Part shown: positions 19,002 to 29,765 of the stretch, piece after piece
How the letters are laid out: every line of letters starts with the position of its first letter
Position numbering within the stretch: the stretch's first letter is position 1
NCBI GenBank assembly: GCA_012932865.1
Contig: SAXG01000016.1
Coordinates: 620,001-684,000, forward strand
Reading direction: 5' to 3'
DNA length: 64,000 bases
From: Amylostereum areolatum
Taxonomy: Eukaryota > Basidiomycota > Agaricomycetes > Russulales > Stereaceae
Position numbers and translations under genes: made by a program
The notes under the pieces: model-generated
The model's database searches: none
Told to the model about the DNA's origin: nothing
Seen by the model: only the letters and a program-made list of their open reading frames with translations

Positions 19002-20195
19002 ATGCCTGCGACAGGACACGAAGATCGGGCATGGCACGTCGCCTGGAATCCGAAAAAACCGCTGCTCGCGACATGCTCTGCCGACAAGACCGTGCGCATG
19101 TACTCCTACACCGATTCCTCATTTAAACTTCAAACATCAATACCCACCGGGCATACCAAGACCGTGCGAGCACTCGCCTGGTCGCCAGCGGGCACCTCGC
19201 TCGCCACCGCGTCTTTCGACGCCAACATCGGCGTATGGCAGCAGGAAGCGGAGGACGAGGATGAGGTCGGGAGTGCGGAGTGGGAGTGCGTGGCTATGCT
19301 GGAGGGGCACGAGACGGAGTGCAAGGGCGTGGCATGGTCTGCGGAGGGAAACCTCCTCGCGAGCTGCAGTCGGGACAAGACCGTCTGGGTCTGGGAAGGT
19401 GCGTTCTCTCGTTCTCGTTGCCTTCGTCTCTGACACGGGCATCCGCAAGTCTCAGCGCTCCCCGATGCCGACTTTGAGTGTATGGGCGTGCTTATGGAAC
19501 ACACGCAGGACGTCAAGTCCGTCGCCTGGCACCCCTCCGAGGAGGTCCGTCTCTTCCCCCTGCCCTCTCCGCATCCCTCACCTACAACGCCCCTTCGCAG
19601 TACAGATCCTCGCATCGGCCTCGTACGATGATACGATAAAGCTCTACCTCGATGATCCTTCAGAAGACTGGTTCTGCTTCGCAACACTCTCAGGGCACGC
19701 GTCCACAGTCTGGTCCGTCGCCTGGTCGCCCACTGGCAGCTACCTCGCGTCCGCCTCCGACGATCGCACCGTGCGCGTGTGGAAGCGCGTCGCGGAACAC
19801 AAATGGACGTGCGTGCTCGTGCTGGAGGGGCACGAGCGCACGGTGTATTCGGTCAGCTGGGGGGCGAATCCCGGAAAGCAGGACGATGGGAGCTTAGGGT
19901 TGTTAGCCAGCGCAGGAGGAGATGGGAGGGTCAACGTCTGGGAGTTAGAGGTGCGATTTTTTTTTCTTGGTCGAGATTCGCGCTGGCGCTGATGGGTGCA
20001 TCGCGGTGGCAGGAGGAACCAGATGCGACGCCGACGACCCCGCCGCGGCATAAGCTCATCTCGCGCCTCGAAGATGCGCATGGGGTCAGCGACGTGAACA
20101 GCGTCGTATGGTGTCCGCGCCAGGGCTCGCAGGATCTTCTGGCGACGGTCGGGGACGACGGCACAGCGAAGATCTGGAAAATCGTGAAGGCGTAG
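19002..20195 (+). CDS. CIA1: CIA1: WD40 protein of cytosolic iron-sulfur assembly
   Basis: Four exons (19002-19398, 19456-19544, 19606-19950, 20013-20195) join in frame to 337 residues, the usual length of the family. Seven WD40 blades can be followed: GHEDRAWHVAWNP...[126 protein letters not shown] and SDVNSVVWCPR...GDDGTAKIW. This order and the short EDWF and SYDDTIKLY segments are typical of CIA1/CIAO1, the scaffold that passes [4Fe-4S] clusters to cytosolic and nuclear apoproteins. The gene looks intact. Confidence 0.88.
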
Positions 20196-20850
20196 GTGTC
20201 TGTACAGTACGACTGCCACGACTTCCATACAGCGACCGTCGCGCTGCCTCCCTCGGGCCTTGTACATGTCCGGCCCTGTACTAATCAATCGTTTTGTATC
20301 GGGCCAATACCGGATTGATTTACTCGCCGCCCCTGGAGCCCGAGCGTGTCGGGATATCTTCGTAGCCTCGTTCCGAGAGCTCTGAAAGGCGATCGCACCG
20401 AGGGGACCCTCAGGGTGCATCCGTCACTTCCTGCTGAATTTTATTCACACAATCTACTTACACGACGTGAGTGACGTTGGCAACTGACTTGGTCCGGGCA
20501 CCTCGGGGGTGCTGGTTTCACGAGTTGCTCCTTCATTTAATGCCATGCTTTTCCCTCAGTATGCACGCTGTACGGCTGGTAGAACCCTGCCAGCTTCACC
20601 GTTGGCGTATACGTATACTTGAGCATGTTTGGTAGTAAATCACAGGCTGACGTCCCATTTCTCTTCGAAATGACGATCGCAAGCGTTCGCGCCGGGGACC
20701 CACATCTAACTTATCTAAGTACCCACGGGCCACCGCGGTGCCCCTTCTCAGCGCCCTGCATGGGTATAAAAGCACACAGTCGCTACGCACGCATGGCCAT
20801 CCCCCATCTCACCCACCCACCCCCGTATCGCAACGCGTAAACGTGCACAG
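20196..20850. promoter_or_regulatory. Intergenic region with a TATA box for the dehydrogenase gene
   Basis: A TATAAAAG at about 20,763-20,770 stands 80 bp before the ATG at 20,851, a plausible core promoter. Nothing else is recognised. Confidence 0.5.
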
Positions 20851-22363
20851 ATGGGCCAGACGCTCTCCCTGCTGTCCCAAACCTGGCCACCCAAGCCGAA
20901 ATGGGGCACGGACGACATCCCGGATTTGGAGGGCAAGGTCACGATCGTAACCGGTGCGTACTACCTTCCGTGTTGGCCTGTCTTGCGACTCCGGTTTTGA
21001 AACGGGGCTTGGGAATGGAAGGAGGGTACACAGGTGTTGGGAAAGAGACGGTCAAGGTGCGTGCCACTCTCCCTTTTTTGTGACGGGACCTATTTATTGA
21101 CATGGGGACGCTGGACAGGCTCTTCTTGCACACAACGCAAAGGTCTATATCGCTGCGAGGAGCGAAGAGAAGGCAAAGGTCGCCATTGAGGATTTGAAGA
21201 AGGAGACGGGGAAGGAGGCCAATTTCCTCAAGCTTGATCTGGCCGATTTGGCGCAGGTGAGGAAGAGTGCGGAGGAGTTTCTTGGGTGCGTTTATTATCG
21301 CTTGCCACGTCTTGGGGCGGAGAGACAACAGCTGACTTGGTGTGCAGGAAGGAGAAAGAGCTGCACATCCTATTCAACAACGCGTGAGTTCCGATATCTT
21401 AGGCAGCGGGAGCCGTGCACTGGGGGGGTTCGTTCACGACGTTGACCGTGGCATAGGGGTGTTATGGCATGCCCGATTGACCTTCTCACCGCACAAAACT
21501 ACGACCTCCAATGCGGAACGAACGTCCTCGGTATGCCCACCTTTCACCCTTCCAATCGTCCTTACCACCGAGTTCGGCCTTCGCTCATACGTGGTACGCT
21601 ACATACTAGGCCACCACTTCTTCACCAAACTCCTTCTCCCCGCCCTTTTCGCCGCCTCCGAGACTTCAGGACAGAATGCCCGCGTGGTGACCACGTCCTC
21701 GTCGGGCTCAGCTCTGACGAACAAGGTGGAGCTCGAGCTGTGGACGGATGTTCCGCTACGGAATAAGCGGGCGCCGTTCGACATGTACTATCAGAGCAAG
21801 TTCGTGAGTTGTGCTCTCTTCCGTTCATATACGCGTCGTGATGACGGAGGTGCCGCAGGCGAACGTTGTGCAAGCGAAGGAGCTCGCGCGGAGGTACGGC
21901 GACAAGCTCGTGTCGACGAGCGTTAATCCTGGTGCGTACTTTCCCCGACGAGCATCGCGGACATGGCGCTGAATCCATCGATGTATAGGCAACTTGAAAT
22001 CAGAGCTGCAGCGCCACATCGAGGGCACTTTCCAAGCCAGATTCTTCGTGAGTTGCAGATTTTCTCACACGAGTCGCTTGCGCTCAGCGCTCATGCTCTG
22101 TGTCTTTTTTCCAGGGTTTTGCCTTGCTTTATCCCGTACCGCTCGGTGCACTGACCCAGCTCTGGGCCGGGACCTCGCCCGAAGGCGCCGAGTTCAACGG
22201 CAAGGTGGGTCATGCTCGTGAATTCTGTCACAGCGAGCTGAATTGATACCTACAGTACCTCGTCCCATGGGCACGCCTCGGAGAGGCGAATCCTCCCACG
22301 CAGGATCCCAAGACGGGCGAGAGGTTGTGGGAGTGGCTTGAGGAGCAGTGCGCGAAATACTGA
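20851..22363 (+). CDS. Short-chain dehydrogenase/reductase (retinol dehydrogenase-like)
   Basis: About ten small exons are split by introns with GTGCGT, GTGAGT or GTATGC donors. Readable parts in order: [14 protein letters not shown] at the N-terminus, [61 protein letters not shown] (NNAG motif), [11 protein letters not shown] with the catalytic Ser, MYYQSKF carrying the YxxxK pair, [14 protein letters not shown] and a tail [15 protein letters not shown] before TGA. This is the classical SDR order of light-dependent reductase or WW-oxidoreductase-like fungal enzymes; the substrate is unknown. The simple join of exons 1 and 2 leaves the TGxxxGxG motif three residues short, so a microexon or other splice site is likely there. 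A degraded copy of its tail lies at 25.5 kb. Confidence 0.85.
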
Positions 22364-22637
22364 TAATATGAGCTCGACGGCAGTTTCGACGCGGTTAACA
22401 CGAACTGTCTCATCCTGTGTGATTCACGATACGAAGTTCGCGCTTTTCTGCATACCTATAAGTTGTGTGGGCCCATTCTTCAAGCTTCAAGGCCTCGGGG
22501 CCTGCTGGCACTGCATGACGTGTCCCTCAGATTTCCGTACTGTAGGTTGATCCATACACACTACGGCGTGCTGGATCCCACCGGAAATCGCCACCCCTCC
22601 AAACACAGTGCCGTGCGCTGAATCTTCTCGGGCAACT
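22364..22637. other. Convergent intergenic spacer
   Basis: The dehydrogenase (plus) and F-box gene (minus) end 274 bp apart. No terminator motif can be named with confidence. Confidence 0.5.
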
Positions 22638-24540
22638 TCAAATCGTACTGTCGATCCCCGTCAACGAACAGACCGATCGAGCAAAACGCAGCGGGATATT
22701 CCCTACCTTGCGGCGATATCCGTTTACAATCTCCCTTATCCGCCTAGGGAGCTCGACCGCGCGGTACATCTTTTCCATCTCCCGGCCACTGACGTCCTCG
22801 AAGACCACGCCAAATCTACCGAGACGCTCTTCCGTGTCCGGGGACCACAGTGGTCGAGTGTAGAGGACGCGTTGGATGGGAAGGCCTTGCTCTCGTCGGC
22901 GCTGGATTAAACACAGTAATTCCGCATCGATGAGATCCGCGTCGGCTTCAACGTCGGGGTGGATATCTGCAAAATCGAAGCTCAGTGTTCGCAGGCGAGG
23001 GAAGAGCACCCCGCTCGCCACCTTCGCGAGCGCGGCCAGCGCGGTGGCTGCGTCTGCGTGGCTGACCAGCAGCACCTCCACGGCCGGAAACGCGCGAAAC
23101 ATGGACGCCCATTCCTCGACGGAGTCCAGATGCAGCCCACTGATCAACCCGTCGTCCAGAGAGACCGTACCCTCGATAGCCAAACGCACGACATGCTCGG
23201 TGGTAGCGACGATGGCAGGGGCGAGATACAGCTGCCACTCGGCGTCGTCTGCGCATGTGCCGCGCCGGAATACAGGCAAACGTCCGACGGGCACGGTGAA
23301 CGCGGCCGCGCCCTGCGCGAAGCCGCGCACGGTGAGATCGTCCTGCGAAACTGTGAGCGGGGAGCGCGCTATGACGACGTCGGTGAGGATGGGGAAGAAA
23401 TTGACGGGAGTGGGTACGAGCTCGTGTGCGCCCCACATCGCCCGCCGGGAATCGTACAAGGGCCCGTCGATGCAGATGGCGGCGCGGGCGATGTTGGGAG
23501 CGACGATGTGTCGAAATAATGTGGACATGCGTTGGAGAGGCAGGATGTCGTGCAGGTACACCTCGCGGAGGCGAGCGAACGGGATTGGCGGGATGTCGGC
23601 GTCGAGCTCCCCGTCCTCGTACGCGAGGGGAAAGACGAGGGTGAGGGACTCCAGATTGGGTGAACGTCGGAGATTGTCGAGCAGGACAGTGGCGGCGATG
23701 TACTTGGGCGATTCGAGGTGGAACGAGGTGAGGTTGAGAGAAAAACAGGTCGGCGTCGGGATGATGAACGCGAGGAAGAGATCGGTGAGCTGATCGAGGA
23801 CGGACGGGAGATAGTCCTTGATCGACGGTGCAGTATCGCCTTCTGCCGATTCCCGTGCGATTAACGACATGTGTTGGTAGGCCTTCCTGTTGAACGCGAG
23901 GTGAAGTCGTTTGAGAGGCAGAAATCCCGAGTCGCCTCCCCGACCGCCATGCGCTTTCAGCGGTGCGTCCACGCTGCGCGGGTAGGTTTTGCAGTGGAGA
24001 TGGAACGATTCAAGCCGCGTGAGCGCGGGATGCTGCAGCTCAGAGAACCACTTTGAGAAGTTCATGAGAGAGTGGTCTTCGGGGACGTATACGTGCAAAG
24101 GAGTGGAGGCGGAGCGTTCAATCAACGCGCTGACGGTGGTGGGGCTGTCGCCACCGCTCAAGGTAGACCATAGCTCTGGCATCCCGAGTGCGACGACACG
24201 CCATCGTCGGCACACCTGCGATGTGGAGAACATTGTGGATCCTGATCCCACGAGTTGGAAGATCTTGATCAGGAGCTCGGTGGGGACGCGCCCCGTGGCG
24301 GCATTTTCATCTGCAGTGAGGTCAGTTTGCGGTTCACTCGAGCAAGGAGATGGACGAGATACATACGGTACACACCCATCTGTTGAATGATAGGCGAGTA
24401 AGAGAGACGTGAAGGATGCAGACAAAGTTATGATGTGGTGTGTTTCTACTTACCAAACAAAGGCCGTTGCCGAAGGACAAACTCAGCTTTTCGCCGCAGC
24501 CGCTTGGCAGCCGCATCGTTCAATTGATCCTGCTCTATGG
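22638..24540 (-). CDS. F-box protein
   Basis: The main exon (24310 down to 22638) encodes an F-box at its start (RVPTELLIKIFQLV...TSQVCRRWRVVALGMPELWSTL), then about 480 residues with leucine-rich, LRR-like spacing. Such proteins are substrate adaptors of SCF ubiquitin ligases. The frame also extends upstream to an ATG at 24,425, but a better model uses a GTAAGT donor at 24,453 and a CTGCAG acceptor ending at 24,311. That joins an upstream exon reading AAAKRLRRKAEFVLRQRPLF to DENAATGRVP in frame, the helical lead-in usual before basidiomycete F-boxes. The true start codon lies upstream of about 24,540 and is not resolved. The target substrate is unknown. Confidence 0.7.
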
Positions 24541-26440
24541 TCCTGGTGCGTTCACATCCAATATATCATACCAGCCGGTACGCCTTCATCTTTCCGTGGC
24601 CATTTTGGAGCAATCAACGACGTCATTCGTACAGCCGACGCTTGTGCCGCCGCTTTCGCTTTCAGGGCAATGGACGAGCCGGAAAAGGATGTGTTGACGT
24701 CGAGATTCTCACTGAAGAGAGGTGAAGCACTGCGGGCAGACAAAATAGAGATAGAGTACGATACCCCACAAGCATTCAACATTCAATATTCTATTCAGCT
24801 GCCAAAGCCATCACGAGCTCGCCCCAACCGCTTCCAGCCCCAAGTGCGCCTTTTCCGAGTCCCTTTCTTCTTCCGGGTGCTTTGTCTTTCGACATCCTGT
24901 TCTGCACCGTAGTGGCTCGCAAACATACAGTCTCGCACCTCAAAATGCAAGGGCCATCATCTTCTCAACCTCATATTCGTCTTTGATGTTCTCTCCCACG
25001 AAGTGCACGGGAAGACAGCACTGGAAATGGTAGCGAAGAAATTCGGTCAAGGTTGGGTCTTCCCAGGATATCCGCGTGGAAGGAAGATTGGAGGAAGGCA
25101 TCATGGATCATGGGAGAGGTTGTTACTTTTGTGCGTTCTCCCACTGCTGTTCCCGTCGAAGCATTTCTGACCTCAGTTAAGGACAGGCCCTCAGCCTAGC
25201 TCTCTACCTTTGAGATTCAGAGTCAGACCGCGTTCTTCGTCCTCCGGCAAACCGTCCGCTGAAAGACTTATGGGGAAGACGAGGACCCTTCACGGCGCAT
25301 ATTGAGCGGATCATAGCCACGATGGTGGACTTCAGAGGACCTTGAATTTGTACGTATCGCCCGTGTATTCGTCGCCTTCGTCTGGCCGCGGAAACAGCGG
25401 ATATGTGTCAAGGATCTGCATAGACCTCCGCGTTCGCATTAAAGCACGTTGAAAACGGGAATTTTCCGGAAGGACGTGGAACCCTTCTCTGCATTGGACG
25501 CGGGTCCATCCATGTACATCGCGCAGGACTCCCAGACGGGCGGGAGGCTGTGGGAATAGTGGCTCGAGAAATACCGGGGGGTGACCGGTCTGACCCCCTA
25601 TGACGTGGCTACATCTCCTCCAGAGATAAGTAGTATATCTTCTTTCCCGCATCTACGCTCCTATCGTGGCTTCAGTAGGCAAGTTCAGACTAGAAGCTCA
25701 CTGCTCAGCGGGCTTGAGTGAGGCACTCCAGAGTCCAGGTGTATTACTCCTGCGCCATCCGGAGCCTGAAGGGTACTATGATCGTGGCCCATCCAGCGAA
25801 TCCCTAGAACGCACCGTACACAACTACACTCGCCACTCGCCACTGCATCGATAGCGAGCCCACCATAAATAGAGCAGAGTGAGATGGAGGGCGTACCTCT
25901 GCATATGAGTGGATCATCACGTGAGCGCTTTGCCGCGTGGTTTCTCCGAGCTTTCCGTCGGTCTCAGACCAACCTCTGTTCTTTCCCCCCCCCTCTGGCC
26001 GCCCGTTCTCCAATATCATACTGATTGCGTCGTGTGCTCGACCGTCAGTCCGTAACGCAATGCCGCCGCCGGTCCGAGTCTGCCTGTCGGAAACATAACG
26101 AACAAACTTCTTGCCTGGACACTGTTATCGGGGTCGAGAGAGGACGAAGCGCGATAGAACTTGAAGCTTGAAGCTTGAAGACGGAGCGAGCGCCTGTAAT
26201 CTGGTATGATTTTATGCCTACCGGTGTATTCACTTTTTCATTGGAATACGTAGTCCTGCCTTGCAGTTGATGCCTTAGCACTTGACCCGATTTACCCTCC
26301 CGGGGACCACGGCGCACGACATTGTGGTTCAGACCAACACTCGTCCCAAACTAGAACATGAACCACATGGCGGTATCAAATTCCGCCGATTAGCGTCTCA
26401 GACTGCCCGAGCTCCATCTCAGCCTGCTTCTCGGGTACTT
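24541..26440. other. Gene-poor stretch with one pseudogene tail
   Basis: No complete gene is seen in 1.9 kb. A minus-strand frame at 25,652-25,332 ends MQILDTYPLFPRPDEGDEYTG and could be a C-terminal exon, but I find no partner. A triple AAGCTTG repeat lies near 26,160-26,180, with a like one at 32,852-32,873. A relic of the dehydrogenase tail is listed separately. Confidence 0.45.
25524..25583 (+). pseudogene. Relic of the dehydrogenase C-terminus
   Basis: The text GACTCCCAGACGGGCGGGAG and the following 40 bases match the last exon of the dehydrogenase (22,305-22,363) with substitutions, an in-frame TAG and a short deletion. Only the tail is present. Confidence 0.55.
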
Positions 26441-26445
26441 AGAAG

Positions 26446-26453
26446 GGTATATA
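26446..26453 (+). promoter_or_regulatory. TATA box of the carboxypeptidase gene
   Basis: GTATATAAAG about 65 bp upstream of the ATG at 26,518, the only good TATA match close to this start. Confidence 0.6.
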
Positions 26454-26517
26454 AAGAACAAGGGCGCGGTACGCTTCCTCTCAGCATCCCCCCACCTCCT
26501 TTGCTTCTCCCTCGACC

Positions 26518-28540
26518 ATGCTTCCCCATCTGCTTGCGGTCGCGCTAGCGCTCCCCGCCCTCTCTGTGCGTGCGAGTCAGGTCCCCATCGTCGATGGTGT
26601 GTTGGGTGGTGTCCCCGCCTCGTCGCCGGGGTTCTCGGCGGAGACCAAGAGCCAGCGGAAGAGCGCCGTTGCCGACGCGACGGATCCTACGCCAGGCGCA
26701 TTGCGCGTGACGGAGAACTCGGGCGTCTGTGGTGCGTTACTCTTTGTTCACCCCCTTGGTCGTTGTCATCCCCGCTGACGGCGTCGTTTCTAGAAACGAC
26801 GGAGGGTGTGTATCAGGCGTCGGGGTATGGTGATCTTTCGGAGAACAAGAGCGTATGGTGCGTCCGCTTCCTGTTTTTGTGTTTGTGGGCTAGTCCGCTG
26901 ATGGCGCGGACAGGTTCTGGTTCTTCGAATCCCGTAACGATCCCGATAACGCGCCACTCATCACCTGGTTCAATGGCGGGGTGCGTTGTCATGTTTCTCC
27001 GCGCTCTTCATTCATGGTGGCTTATTCGTCCTCCTAATGTAGCCTGGCAGCTCGAGCATGATCGGACTGTTCCAAGAACTGGGGCCGTGCCGCATCACCA
27101 ACGACAGCTCGAGCGTTGAGCTCAACCCCACGGCTTGGAACGAGTTCGCGAACGTGTACGTGTTCCGTGCTCGTGCTGTGTGATCTTGCCGTATTGACGC
27201 GATACGGTGGCGTATAGGATGTTCATTGACCAGCCTGTTGGCGTGGGCTTCTCGTACGGTGACACCAGCGTTTCCACCTCGCAGGAGGCAGCGACAGATG
27301 TGTGGGACGTGCGTTCACGCCTCCTTTCGTCATGACTGATACGTTTGGACACTGACGATGTGTTTTCACATACAGTTCCTTCAGATCTGGTTCAAGGACT
27401 CGCGCTTCAGCAAGTACGCAGACCGCGAGTTCGGTATCTGGACCGAGTCGTGCGTGTGCCTCCTTGTTCATTCATGACTGGCGCTGGTTGTTGACCTGGG
27501 TTGCAGATACGGTGGACACTATGGACCGACGTTTGCTGCGTGAGTTTCCTTGTTTCTCCCTAGTTGAAAAGGTGCTTATATTGGTATCTGACAGGCACTT
27601 CCTGGACCAGAACACGGGCATCAGCAACGGCACCGTCGACGGCCTTCCAATCAACCTGAAGTATCTCGGTGTGGGCGACGGTCTCACCGACCCTGTTTCC
27701 CAATATCCCGGATACATCTCCTACGCCGCGAACAATCCGTACGTTCACCCTCTTCCACTCGTCCACATCCACCTAACGCCTCCATCTCCCAGCTACCACC
27801 CTCTCGTCTCCAACTCGGTCATCACGCGCGCCAATACGTCCTACTATCGCTCAGGCGGCTGTCTCGACCAGATGACCGCATGCAATAACGGGGGCAACAA
27901 CTCGGTGTGCTCCAAGGCGCAGTCGTTCTGCAACAACAACATCCTGAGCCCGCTTGCGGGCAACTACGACGTCTACTACGTGCCCTCGGAGAACCCGGAC
28001 TCGTACCCGCCCGACCTCACGGACTACCTCCAGAGCGACGCCGTGACGAGCAAGATCGGCGCGCAGAGCACCTGGACCGAGACCAGCGACGACATTTACA
28101 GCAACTTCGCGTCCACCGGCGACTGGATGCGCAACTCGCGTCCGGACCTCGAGCGCGTGATCGATTCGGGCGTGCGCACGGTCGTGTACGACGGCGACGC
28201 GGACTTCATCCTCAACTACCACGGCGTCGAAGCGATGGTACGTTCCTTCTTCTTCTCCTCCCTCTCTTTTGATACGGATGAATCTGACCACGCGCGACGA
28301 CAGGTGGACAATCTGCAGACGAAGTTCTCGGCGGAGTACCACCAGGAGCAGTTCTCCAATTTCACCGTGAACGGCGTGAGCGCGGGCGTGTTCAAGAACG
28401 CGGGCACGTTCTCGTACGTGCGCTTCTTCGGCGCGGGGCACGAGGTGCCCGCGTACGAGTGGCCGGGCGTGCAACGCGGCGCGGCGGCGCTGCAGATGTT
28501 CACACAGATCATGTCGAACAAGTCGTTGTCGGCGTCATGA
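26518..28540 (+). CDS. Secreted serine carboxypeptidase (peptidase family S10)
   Basis: A multi-exon gene of about ten exons starts [20 protein letters not shown], a typical signal peptide. Family landmarks follow in order: the oxyanion-hole region [21 protein letters not shown] across an intron; [14 protein letters not shown]; the nucleophile motif [12 protein letters not shown], whose serine codon lies at an exon junction near 27,450-27,510; [18 protein letters not shown] with the catalytic Asp; and [14 protein letters not shown] with the catalytic His. All three catalytic residues are present, so the enzyme should release C-terminal amino acids from peptides at acid pH outside the cell or in the vacuole. 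The last exon ends [16 protein letters not shown]. Many Asn-X-Ser/Thr sites agree with secretion. It appears intact. Confidence 0.9.
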
Positions 28541-28806
28541 ATGATGAGAGGAGATAATGGAGTTGGACATTCACGATGTTACGATGGTGCTACGATCGCT
28601 TTGGAACGGAACGAAATGGATACAATTCTTGGATAGCATTTTGCACAGCGATGCCCCTGGTGGGGATATGGTACACATTTAATCTTAACGAAAGTCTCGT
28701 TTCCTAGGACGAGCGGGGTGGCTCGTTCATTGGCGCACGTCCACAGTCGATGAAGCACGGTATTCACGCTGATCAAGAACACACATAGCAACCCGGATGA
28801 GCACGA

Positions 28807-29373
28807 CTATGCAGGGCATTTGATTAAGGTGTACATACCTTCCTCCGTACCCGCGTCTGGCCGCTCCGCCTCGTTCACCGTCCTCTCGCACTCCTCTGCG
28901 CTGAGCAGCCCTTTCTCCATGGCCTCCGCCAACACGGTCTTCACCCAGTTCTGGCAGTTCCACACGCCGTTCGGCGCGTATACCTCCATCCCCTGCGCGA
29001 TCGCCTCCATCGCGCGCCTCTCCTCGAGCGTCATCGTCTTGAGCGGGACGTGGCGCATCGCGTTGATCCCGGGCGATTCGGAGGTGGTCATGGGTCCCCA
29101 GAAGACGAGGCGCGGTTGCGGCGGGGGATCGTACTCGCGGTAGTGCTCGTACACCTGCAGAGAGCGCCAGATGGACTTGTCGGGGAGGATGGGCCAGCCG
29201 AGGGCCCAGTGGAGCCCGCGCGGGTCCTCGGCGGGGTCGAGAGGGCGGCGGACGGCGAGGACGACGGGGAGGGGCGTCTCTGGGTCCTTGTAGGCCCAAT
29301 CGAGGGAGACGGGGGCGGGACCTTTGAGGTCGCCGCGGCCTTGGGCGGGGAGCGGGATGTGTGGCACACTCAT
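28807..29373 (-). CDS. Small conserved basidiomycete protein with HWAL and NCxNWV motifs
   Basis: A single-exon frame of 188 residues starts MSVPHIPLPAQGRG at 29,373. It has GLHWALGWPI near residue 54 and GVWNCQNWVKTVLAEAMEKGLL near 135. A spaced HWAL...NCxxWV pair is what I remember from small uncharacterised fungal proteins such as DUF6914, so a relation is possible but untested. There is no signal peptide or membrane segment. It is convergent with the carboxypeptidase (266 bp apart). The reading frame is intact and GC-rich like its neighbours. Function unknown. Confidence 0.6.
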   Translation of the reverse strand: MSVPHIPLPAQGRGDLKGPAPVSLDWAYKDPETPLPVVLAVRRPLDPAEDPRGLHWALGWPILPDKSIWRSLQVYEHYREYDPPPQPRLVFWGPMTTSESPGINAMRHVPLKTMTLEERRAMEAIAQGMEVYAPNGVWNCQNWVKTVLAEAMEKGLLSAEECERTVNEAERPDAGTEEGMYTLIKCPA

Positions 29374-29765
29374 GGGGAAGACGAAGTGCGGACAAAGCGA
29401 CCACCGATGACGATGATAACAAAGTCAATCTTATCTTATCAGCGCCTTTGTCAAAGTCAACCGTTCCGATCTCTCTTTCGCTCGTCCCCACCATCGTCGC
29501 GAGTTGACGCACTACATGTACCGTGTACGTCTCCTCTTTTCTTGTTTTATTAGACGGAAATGGTCTCAAAATTGACGAGATTAGTAAGGGGTCTCCTCTA
29601 CCCAACGGAACCGTCTTGAGACCGGACGTAAGTAGGTGTTCTCGTCGACTCGAGCTCCTCGATCAGCTGGCGCCGGTGGCCCCACCTTGGTACACGATAA
29701 AGACCGATCGTCAATCTTTCCTCCGCCGCCCACATAAATCCTCCTTGCACTATTCGACTACGACG
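29374..29765. other. Upstream region resembling the HIS5 promoter
   Basis: 29,485-29,570 shares ordered short matches with 33,080-33,160, just before and over the HIS5 start (CACCATCGTCGC, CTACAT, then AATAGACAGAAATGG-like text). It may be a relic of duplicated HIS5 upstream DNA. No gene is seen. Confidence 0.35.

Noticed and set aside
26900..26970. Possible tRNA B-box (GGTTCTTCGAATCCC)
   Set aside because: No matching A-box or cloverleaf arms, and it lies in a coding exon of the carboxypeptidase (WFFESRN).
27851..28474. Minus-strand 207-codon frame across the carboxypeptidase exons
   Set aside because: It is the shadow of a GC-rich coding exon; the plus strand contains the catalytic residues and good splice sites.
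28727..29605. Longer minus-strand frame of 292 codons over the small HWAL/NCxNWV protein
   Set aside because: Low-complexity Arg/Pro text in the wrong frame; the 188-codon frame has normal composition and motif-like segments.
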